6,999 bases of DNA from Candidatus Cloacimonadota bacterium (GTDB taxonomy: Bacteria > Cloacimonadota > Cloacimonadia > Cloacimonadales > TCS61), in contig JAUVIJ010000099.1 of assembly GCA_030592835.1 (NCBI GenBank), forward strand, positions 1-6,999, in the 5' to 3' direction. Below, in pieces: positions 1-4,685 of this stretch; the first letter of the stretch is position 1; each line of letters starts with the position of its first letter. The notes under the pieces are model-generated. The model was not told the DNA's origin. It did not search any database and saw only the letters and a program-made list of their open reading frames with translations. The position numbers and the translations under genes are program-made.

Positions 1-2
1 TA

Positions 3-119
3 GAAGAATTGAATGAAAAAATTGTAAATACAATTGATGAATCTCTTGAATTTATCTACCAAAAAAAATTGAAAAATAATCTCAAAGTATTAATATTAAA
101 AAAAATAATGAAATTCTGA
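3..119 (+). CDS. C-terminal tail of an unidentified protein (5' end outside window)
   Basis: Frame 3 is open from the window edge and encodes 38 residues before a TGA stop at 117-119. The other two plus-strand frames stop almost at once (TAG at 1-3, TGA at 14-16). The tail is rich in Lys, Ile, Leu and Asn, charged and probably helical, and ends in LKKIMKF. No domain can be recognised in so short a piece. The stop lies only 9 bases before the next gene on the same strand, so the two may be co-transcribed. The stretch is more AT-rich than the gene that follows. It could also be chance open sequence, so confidence is moderate. Confidence 0.45.
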   Translation, partial: EELNEKIVNTIDESLEFIYQKKLKNNLKVLILKKIMKF

Positions 120-128
120 TTAAACATT

Positions 129-575
129 ATGGAACTATCTCCCTGGATGCTGGAATTACTTCAGCAGTATGGTTTCTGGGCGTTACTGGCAATATCTTTT
201 GTGGCTGCGACGATCATACCATTGAGCTCGGAAGTTGCAATGGTAGCCAGCATAGTTCTTGGTCTTAACTGTATTGAAGCAGTTACCGCCTGTTCCATTG
301 GAAATTGTGCAGCCGTGAGCTTTAACTATGGAATGGGTGCCCTGATCGGTAAATCCTTGCTTCCTAAATTAGCAAAGTCAAAAGGGGGGAGAAAAGCCAG
401 AGACTGGGTTCAGAAATACGGAGTATACAGTCTCTGGTTATCCTGGACTCCGATCTTTGGAGACCCCATTACCATTGCAGCCGGTGTCTTCAAGCTGAAT
501 CTGCTGAAATATATAATAATAGTGTTTTCTCTCCGGATCTTTCGCTACGCTATCGTAGGAATATTCCTGGGATAA
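129..575 (+). CDS. yqaA: YqaA/VTT-type small inner-membrane protein
   Basis: This encodes a 148-residue hydrophobic protein resembling E. coli YqaA, a short relative of the DedA/VTT (SNARE-associated) membrane family, and its length is close to YqaA. Visible family features are a first membrane segment (about 14-32) running into a PLSSE loop (31-35), a conserved GN pair (58-59), a basic cytoplasmic stretch (KSKGGRKARDWVQKYG, 83-98), and the segment LSWTPIFGD (104-112) followed by a hydrophobic helix and RIFRY (136-140). DedA relatives are linked to membrane homeostasis and lipid carrier or ion transport; the role of YqaA itself is not well established. The ATG at 129 matches the usual family start although no clear Shine-Dalgarno sequence precedes it, so translation may depend on the gene ending 9 bases upstream. 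It converges on the minus-strand operon. Confidence 0.78.
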   Translation: MELSPWMLELLQQYGFWALLAISFVAATIIPLSSEVAMVASIVLGLNCIEAVTACSIGNCAAVSFNYGMGALIGKSLLPKLAKSKGGRKARDWVQKYGVYSLWLSWTPIFGDPITIAAGVFKLNLLKYIIIVFSLRIFRYAIVGIFLG

Positions 576-576
576 A

Positions 577-596
577 AATATAAGAAATATTATATT
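577..596. terminator. Possible weak terminator between convergent genes
   Basis: A perfect 7-base inverted repeat (AATATAA at 577-583, TTATATT at 590-596) with a 6-base loop sits in the 27 bases between the stop of the yqaA-like gene and the stop of the minus-strand small gene. Read on the minus strand, the second arm runs into a short T stretch, as in an intrinsic terminator. The stem is entirely A-T and so would be weak, and such repeats arise easily in AT-rich DNA. Confidence 0.25.
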
Positions 597-602
597 CTCA
601 AC

Positions 603-791
603 TTACTCCTTTTTCTCACAATTACACACAAGTTTTAAACACAAAGCCAGAACCAGAAAACTGGTTGCTGCGTGGAAATAGTTTACCGGATAACCAACTC
701 CCAAAAAGGCGCTTCCTTTCAGGAAAGTGATAAAACCAAATAACATTAAAATAGCGCCTATAAGCACTAGAATTTTACAGATGATTTTCAT
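603..791 (-). CDS. Small two-helix membrane protein, third cistron of permease operon
   Basis: This encodes a 62-residue protein of unknown function. Residues about 5-24 form one hydrophobic helix with a Lys near its start, residues about 41-57 form a second, and a short loop containing GVGYPVNYFH joins them. The tail is charged (CNCEKKE) and has two of the protein's four cysteines close together. Despite its size it is likely real: a near-ideal Shine-Dalgarno sequence (GGGAGGA, 802-796) precedes the ATG at the right distance, and it lies 50 bases downstream of the MalG-type permease on the same strand. It has no export signal other than its membrane helices. It may be an accessory subunit of the importer or an unrelated passenger; no family is recognised and no function is claimed. 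Confidence 0.7.
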   Translation of the reverse strand: MKIICKILVLIGAILMLFGFITFLKGSAFLGVGYPVNYFHAATSFLVLALCLKLVCNCEKKE

Positions 792-795
792 TTTT

Positions 796-802
796 TCCTC
801 CC
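796..802 (-). promoter_or_regulatory. Strong ribosome binding site for the 62-residue membrane protein
   Basis: GGGAGGA on the minus strand is separated from the ATG at 791 by four A residues. It is the strongest ribosome binding site in the operon, much better than that of the upstream permease gene, and is the main support for the small gene being translated. Confidence 0.7.
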
Positions 803-810
803 TTTATTTT

Positions 811-825
811 AGATGCAAAGCATCT
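811..825 (-). other. Intercistronic hairpin between permease and small membrane gene
   Basis: A perfect 6-base inverted repeat (AGATGC / GCATCT) with a 3-base loop lies 16 bases after the MalG-type stop and 8 bases before the strong ribosome binding site. On the minus-strand transcript it is followed by A-rich, not U-rich, sequence, so it is not a standard terminator. It could protect the 3' end of the permease message or set the relative yield of the third cistron. This is inference from structure only. Confidence 0.35.
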
Positions 826-841
826 TTATTCATTACGATAA

Positions 842-1813
842 TTAGCCTTTCAGTCCACTGGAAGCAAAACTTGATATTATCTGTCTCTGAGCTATCAAGA
901 AAAGAATAAGAAGGGGGAGAATACTGAATGTGGATGCTGCCATCAATAAAGTGGTGTGTGTGGAAGCTTCCTGGGAAAAGTAACTCAGACCTACCTGTAA
1001 TACTCTCAGTTTAGGGTTGTCTATCATAATCAGGGGCCACATGAAACTGTTCCAGCTACCAATAAAACCGAAAATTGCTGCGGTAGAAATTACAGATTTG
1101 GATAAAGGCAAAACGATTTTCCAAAGTATCCCCCAACGGCTGCAACCGTCAATGGCGGCAGCATCGAATAATTCTTGGGGAATTGTCTTGAATTGCTGTC
1201 TGAGTAGGAAAATAGTGAAAATATTAGCAATCCAGGGTATAATCAAAGCTTGATAAGTATCGAGCCAGCCAAGTTGGTTAAGGACTATATAGGAAGGGAT
1301 TAAGTATACTGGCTGGGGAACCATCATCATACTTATGAAAAGATAAAAAAGGAATTCTCTGCCTTTGAATCTCATCCTGGCGAAGGCATATGCCGCCAGA
1401 GACCCGGTTATGATCACTCCAAAAACTACAGAAACCGAGACTAATATTGTATTTAGAAAATATCTTCCGAAAGGAACCTTTTTGAATGCAGTGACAAAAT
1501 TCTCAAAATGGAATTTTATCTGTTTTTTTTCTCTGATCGCATTATTACTTATTTTGTAAAAAGATTTAGTGATCCAGCCTTCCTCATTAATGACATTGAC
1601 CACCGAACTGTCCGAAGAAGTCGTTATTATTTTTATTCTGTATTCCTGCCCTTCATCGAAGATAACCGGGTATTTTTCGTAAGGTAAAAACCCAACATTA
1701 CCTTTATTGACTTCCATCTGGGATTTTACGGCTGTTGTTGCCATCCAGACAAAAGGAATTATCATGATTATACCACAAATAAAAAGGACAAAGTAGATCA
1801 GGAGCTTTTTCAT
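842..1813 (-). CDS. ABC sugar transporter permease, MalG/UgpE type, with extra periplasmic segment
   Basis: This is an inner-membrane permease of the carbohydrate importer family (BPD_transp_1 fold), one half of the channel for a sugar or related solute. Six membrane segments are visible at about 3-26, 118-143, 152-176, 184-205, 240-262 and 286-310. The cytoplasmic EAA loop that contacts the ATPase reads ELFDAAAIDGCSRWGILWKI (214-233), followed by VLP. The end, ISSFASSGLKG, is typical of MalG-type subunits. At 323 residues it is longer than the usual 270-300 because about 60 residues (roughly 37-100) are inserted between the first helix and the FHFENFVTAF segment (101-110). The insert is polar and looks beta-rich. 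The gene follows its partner permease by 17 bases with only a weak ribosome binding site, which suggests translation tied to the upstream gene. Substrate cannot be told from sequence. Confidence 0.93.
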   Translation of the reverse strand: MKKLLIYFVLFICGIIMIIPFVWMATTAVKSQMEVNKGNVGFLPYEKYPVIFDEGQEYRIKIITTSSDSSVVNVINEEGWITKSFYKISNNAIREKKQIKFHFENFVTAFKKVPFGRYFLNTILVSVSVVFGVIITGSLAAYAFARMRFKGREFLFYLFISMMMVPQPVYLIPSYIVLNQLGWLDTYQALIIPWIANIFTIFLLRQQFKTIPQELFDAAAIDGCSRWGILWKIVLPLSKSVISTAAIFGFIGSWNSFMWPLIMIDNPKLRVLQVGLSYFSQEASTHTTLLMAASTFSILPLLILFLIAQRQIISSFASSGLKG

Positions 1814-1830
1814 TTTAATTTATTCTTTAT

Positions 1831-2775
1831 TTAATAATGAACTTTTTTCTCCAGTTTTTTCTGGAGCAGGGTTAAAGTTAAAATAATTATAAATAGAGCA
1901 AGAGCTATGGCACTGGCATAACTTAGGTCGTTACTTTCTCCGAAACCCTTATCGAAAAGGTAATAAACAATAACCTTGGTAGTTCCTAAAGGGCCACCTA
2001 TCGGTGGTCCTGTCATCAGGTAGATCTGGGAAAATACTTGGAAAGTTACAATGGTCTGCATCATGAGGACATAGAATGTAGTAGGAGAAACCAGGGGCCA
2101 GGTTATTTTAAAGAACTGAGTTATTTTACCTGCACCATCTATATCAGCGGCTTCGTAATATACATTAGGAATATTTTGCAGACCTGCTAGGTAAATGATC
2201 GTATTATAACCCAATCCTTTCCAGATAGTGACAATTATTATACAGAACAGCGCCAGTGATGGTCCACCCAGAGATGGTGGAAGACTGATCCCGAATTTAG
2301 CGAAGAATATTTCCAGGATACCCCTGCTTTCAGCAAGCCAGGCCAGAGGATCGAATCCAAAAGTGGTCAGGAAAAAATTTGCCAGACCGGTCTGTTGATT
2401 AAAGATAATTCTCCAGACAATGGAAATTGCCACCATAGATGTTACAGTAGGGATAAAATACATAGACCTGAAAAAGGCTTTCAGCGATTTGATATTGTTT
2501 AACATCGTGGCGAAAGCCAGTGACGTTATCAGACTGAAAGGAACAACGAAGATCACCAGGTAAAACGTGTTTAAAAGGGACTGCCAGAACTCGGGGTCAT
2601 GAAAAAGACGACTGTAATTAGAAAAACCGATAAATTTTCCCACTCCGATAACAGACCAGTCAAAAAAACTGACGATGAAGGAAAGCACTATAGGAACGAA
2701 CCTGAAAACCAGAATTATGATCAGAGCTGGTAAAATATATAAATATGGACCGAAGTCAAATTTTCTCTTTTTCAT
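1831..2775 (-). CDS. ABC sugar transporter permease, MalF/UgpA type
   Basis: This encodes the second channel subunit of the carbohydrate importer: 314 residues, normal for UgpA/LacF-type permeases. A basic start (MKKRKFDFG) leads into the first helix (about 11-36); the typical FIGFSNYSRLF segment follows at 48-58, then further helices. The EAA loop is YYEAADIDGAGKITQFFKIT (206-225), followed by WPL. Between the conserved WLAES (146-150) and LALFCIIIVTIWKGLG (174-189) there are roughly 20 more residues than most relatives have, including IFFAKFGISLPPSLGG. The ATG at 2775 is chosen because AGGTGA (2787-2782) lies seven bases upstream. It is the first gene of its operon, and the promoter candidate sits directly upstream. 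No binding protein or ATPase is adjacent, so the complex must use components encoded elsewhere, as is known for importers sharing an MsmK/UgpC-type ATPase. Confidence 0.93.
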   Translation of the reverse strand: MKKRKFDFGPYLYILPALIIILVFRFVPIVLSFIVSFFDWSVIGVGKFIGFSNYSRLFHDPEFWQSLLNTFYLVIFVVPFSLITSLAFATMLNNIKSLKAFFRSMYFIPTVTSMVAISIVWRIIFNQQTGLANFFLTTFGFDPLAWLAESRGILEIFFAKFGISLPPSLGGPSLALFCIIIVTIWKGLGYNTIIYLAGLQNIPNVYYEAADIDGAGKITQFFKITWPLVSPTTFYVLMMQTIVTFQVFSQIYLMTGPPIGGPLGTTKVIVYYLFDKGFGESNDLSYASAIALALFIIILTLTLLQKKLEKKVHY

Positions 2776-2794
2776 TCAAAATCACCTGTCGCAA

Positions 2795-2822
2795 ATAATC
2801 ACTACGATTTTTCCTGTGTCAA
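2795..2822 (-). promoter_or_regulatory. Sigma-70-like promoter for the permease operon
   Basis: Reading the minus strand, a perfect TTGACA (2822-2817) is followed after 16 bases by GATTAT (2800-2795), a 4/6 match to the -10 consensus. Transcription would begin near 2788, giving a very short leader that starts at or just before the AGGTGA ribosome binding site of the MalF-type gene. The placement is good, but the -10 box is imperfect and AT-rich DNA gives false matches. Confidence 0.45.
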
Positions 2823-2846
2823 TTTAATTCTCTGAGCTGAAGTTTA

Positions 2847-2876
2847 TTGACATTAAGCCAATTCTTTTAAAAAAAT
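2847..2876 (+). promoter_or_regulatory. Sigma-70-like promoter for cobO-lpxK
   Basis: A perfect TTGACA (2847-2852) is followed after 18 bases by AAAAAT (2871-2876), a weak 4/6 -10 match; TAAAAA at 2868-2873 is an alternative with a 15-base spacer. The start site would fall near 2883. The short leader would carry the ribosome binding site GAGGTGA (2887-2893) four bases before the cobO ATG. There is too little leader for a cobalamin riboswitch, and none is visible. Confidence 0.42.
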
Positions 2877-2897
2877 CAATTTAAGTGAGGTGATCGG

Positions 2898-3404
2898 ATG
2901 ATCCATGTTTATACAGGTGATGGTAAAGGAAAAACAACTGCTGCTCTGGGTTTGATTATACGTGCTTTGGGTTCTGAAAAAAAAGTATGTCTGATCCAGT
3001 TCATGAAAAAGGACCAGGGTTATGGGGAAATAAATTTCCTGAAATCCTGTAACAGGATCGAGATATATCAATATGGTTCGGGGAATTTCGTTGATCCTTC
3101 GCAACCAGAGAAAATTGATCTTATCGAGGCTGAAAATGCATATGTAAAAGCAGAAAGCATTCTCAAGGAAAGTAAACATGATATTCTTGTCCTGGATGAA
3201 ATAAACACGGCTGTAGCCTGGGGTTTGATTTCCCTGAAAAAACAACTCCGATTAATGGAACTTATCGGGAACAGAGAATTGATAATGACAGGCAGATTAG
3301 CTAATAATGAGATAATCGATCGAGCCGATCTGGTGACCGAAATGAAATTGATCAAACATTATTATCAGAAAGGAATTAAAGCACGAAAAGGAATTGAATT
3401 TTAA
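2898..3404 (+). CDS. cobO: Corrinoid adenosyltransferase (CobO/CobA/BtuR family)
   Basis: This enzyme transfers the adenosyl group of ATP to cob(I)alamin or cob(I)yrinic acid a,c-diamide, making the coenzyme form of vitamin B12 in the cytoplasm. The protein is 168 residues. It opens directly with the family P-loop YTGDGKGKTTAALG (5-18), shows the Walker B-like ILVLDEIN (96-103), and ends with the family pattern ELIMTGR (127-133), DLVTEMKLIKHYYQKGIKAR (144-163) and KGIEF. It lacks the N-terminal extension of the enterobacterial enzyme (about 196 residues), like many shorter homologues. A good ribosome binding site (GAGGTGA, 2887-2893) supports the start. It is first in a two-gene operon and its stop overlaps the lpxK start by one base. 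No other B12 genes are nearby, so corrinoid salvage is as likely as complete synthesis. The family assignment is secure; the exact corrinoid substrate is not. Confidence 0.95.
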   Translation: MIHVYTGDGKGKTTAALGLIIRALGSEKKVCLIQFMKKDQGYGEINFLKSCNRIEIYQYGSGNFVDPSQPEKIDLIEAENAYVKAESILKESKHDILVLDEINTAVAWGLISLKKQLRLMELIGNRELIMTGRLANNEIIDRADLVTEMKLIKHYYQKGIKARKGIEF

Positions 3405-4468
3405 TGAGTATTATCAATCAGGAATTCATTAAAAAGAATTTGTACCACAGGACATTGTTCTCAATTCTATTATGGCCATTTTCAATTATTTATTCAATTA
3501 TCCAGATAATTCGGAGATTTTTCTATAGATCACTTTCTAAACCTTATCGTTCTCGATGCAGGATCATCAGTATTGGGAATATTGTAAGTGGTGGCAGTGG
3601 GAAAACACCTTTCACCATATTTCTGGCATCATTCTTGAGAGATAGGGGATCGAAGGTTGCGGTTTCCCACCGGGGATATAAGAGTACTTTTGAAAGAACG
3701 GAAAAGTTGATTTCGAATTATAAAGAAGTTTTTTCTTTTGCTCATTTTGCTGGAGATGAAGCTTATCTTTTGGCAAAAAAAATGAGAGGTATTCCGGTAG
3801 TGGCAGGTAAAAACCGGAAATTATGTCTGATCCTTCTTGAAAAAGAATTCCCGGATCTGGATATAATAATTATGGATGATTCTTTTCAGCATTTGAAAGT
3901 ATTACATGATCTTGATTTTCTTGTTTTCAACTCTCATGGAGGTATTGGTAATGGATTTGTTTTACCAGCCGGAATTCTGCGGGAGCCTTTTTCTGCGTGT
4001 AAATATGCAGATTGTCTGGTTGTGAATGGAGATTCTAAAAAAATACCTGAATTTGGGAAATATAAACTCCCTGTTCATTATGGTAGTTATAAAATTTCCG
4101 AGTTATATAATGCAGAAGGAAAAGAAATAAATATAAAAGATATTAATAATACAAGGAATGTGTTATTATCAGGGATCGGACTGCCAGATTCCTTCGAGGC
4201 TTTGATCCTGGAGAATGGGCTTGATTTCAGCTATCATTTCAAGTTTTCAGATCATTTTAACTACGATGATGAAAATATTATTATAAGAATCAAAAAATAT
4301 GTCGTACAGAAAGATATCGATTATGTAATTACAACCGAGAAAGACTTTACTAAATTGAAGTTTCTCAACATTGAAGGCATTCCTTTGATTATAGTAGGGA
4401 TTGAATATGTCCCTGAAGACAGGGTCTTTGAGAAATTACTTTCCTTTCACTCTAACCAGTTGAATTAA
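3404..4468 (+). CDS. lpxK: Tetraacyldisaccharide 4'-kinase (lipid A biosynthesis)
   Basis: LpxK phosphorylates the 4' position of the tetraacyldisaccharide 1-phosphate precursor, giving lipid IVA at the inner face of the cytoplasmic membrane. The 354-residue length is normal. An N-terminal hydrophobic helix (about 17-38) is followed by basic residues. The P-loop is IGNIVSGGSGKTP (57-69). Further family motifs are SHRGY (88-92), GDEAYLLAKK (117-126), VVAGKNR (132-138), MDDSFQH (157-163), IGNGFVLPAGILREP (181-195), FSDHF (281-285) and TTEKDFTKL (310-318). Three spots differ slightly from the usual wording: GGSGKT for GGTGKT, DDSFQH for DDGFQH and GDEA for GDEP. Key Asp, His and Lys residues remain, so the enzyme should be active. 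The start ATG overlaps the cobO stop (TAATG) and has no good ribosome binding site of its own, which points to coupled translation. It implies an LPS-bearing outer membrane. Confidence 0.95.
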   Translation: MSIINQEFIKKNLYHRTLFSILLWPFSIIYSIIQIIRRFFYRSLSKPYRSRCRIISIGNIVSGGSGKTPFTIFLASFLRDRGSKVAVSHRGYKSTFERTEKLISNYKEVFSFAHFAGDEAYLLAKKMRGIPVVAGKNRKLCLILLEKEFPDLDIIIMDDSFQHLKVLHDLDFLVFNSHGGIGNGFVLPAGILREPFSACKYADCLVVNGDSKKIPEFGKYKLPVHYGSYKISELYNAEGKEINIKDINNTRNVLLSGIGLPDSFEALILENGLDFSYHFKFSDHFNYDDENIIIRIKKYVVQKDIDYVITTEKDFTKLKFLNIEGIPLIIVGIEYVPEDRVFEKLLSFHSNQLN

Positions 4469-4488
4469 ATATACAAACAGATAGATAA

Positions 4489-4642
4489 TCAGACCGACGG
4501 GATACATGTATTACCATAAACAATTTCAGGATCAACATCGCTGGAAATAATAAATGTCGCTTTTGCAACAACTTTTGGGACGTTATCGTTCTATTATATT
4601 ATCTGGGATAAAACTTAACAAGAGAAATTGAAATAATTTCAT
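4489..4642 (-). pseudogene. Remnant of a TAXI-family TRAP solute-binding protein (tentative)
   Basis: The 217-base gap between lpxK and the kinase holds no intact gene. On the minus strand, however, two adjacent frames read like pieces of a TAXI-type periplasmic binding protein (NMT1_3 family). The first, with an ATG at 4642 and an AGGAG ribosome binding site, gives MKLFQFLLLSFIPDNIIER and stops at 4583. It resembles a lipoprotein or signal-type start running into an IP.. segment. The second frame (4590-4489, 33 residues) contains NDNVPKVVAKATFIISSDVD followed by PEIVYGNT. The pattern of TAXI C-terminal regions, as I recall it, is a VPTV-type strand, a hydrophobic strand, then a D..VY.IT segment. 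A one-base shift near 4590 joins the two frames. Most of the roughly 320-residue protein is missing. The family call rests on short pattern memory, so confidence is limited. Confidence 0.35.
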
Positions 4643-4659
4643 TGAAAACTCCTGAAATT
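4635..4659. repeat. Inverted repeat in the lpxK/kinase convergent junction, possible terminator
   Basis: AATTTCA (4635-4641) and TGAAATT (4653-4659) form a perfect 7-base stem with an 11-base loop, ending in a short T run on the plus strand. It lies about 170 bases after lpxK and 27 bases past the kinase stop. The motif TGAAATAAT also occurs twice as a direct repeat (4629-4637 and 4669-4677). It is AT-rich and weak, so termination is only a possibility, but no better terminator is visible in this junction. Confidence 0.22.
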
Positions 4660-4685
4660 TTAAGAAACTGAAATAATGATTTGTT

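Noticed and set aside
727..909. Plus-strand 60-residue frame overlapping the small membrane gene and the permease end
   Set aside because: The minus-strand gene has an excellent ribosome binding site and membrane helices; this frame has neither.
1017..1559. Plus-strand open frames opposite the MalG-type permease
   Set aside because: They are shadows of the permease coding strand with no recognisable protein pattern.
2881..2897. Cobalamin riboswitch upstream of cobO
   Set aside because: The whole space to the divergent gene is about 120 bases and includes the promoter; no B12-box-like sequence or structured leader is visible.
2853..3355. Long minus-strand open frames opposite cobO
   Set aside because: They are antisense shadows of cobO, which has a clear P-loop and full family pattern on the plus strand.
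4630..4640. Short palindrome GAAATAATTTC as a terminator hairpin
   Set aside because: The centre leaves only a one-base loop, so it cannot fold into a stable hairpin as it stands.
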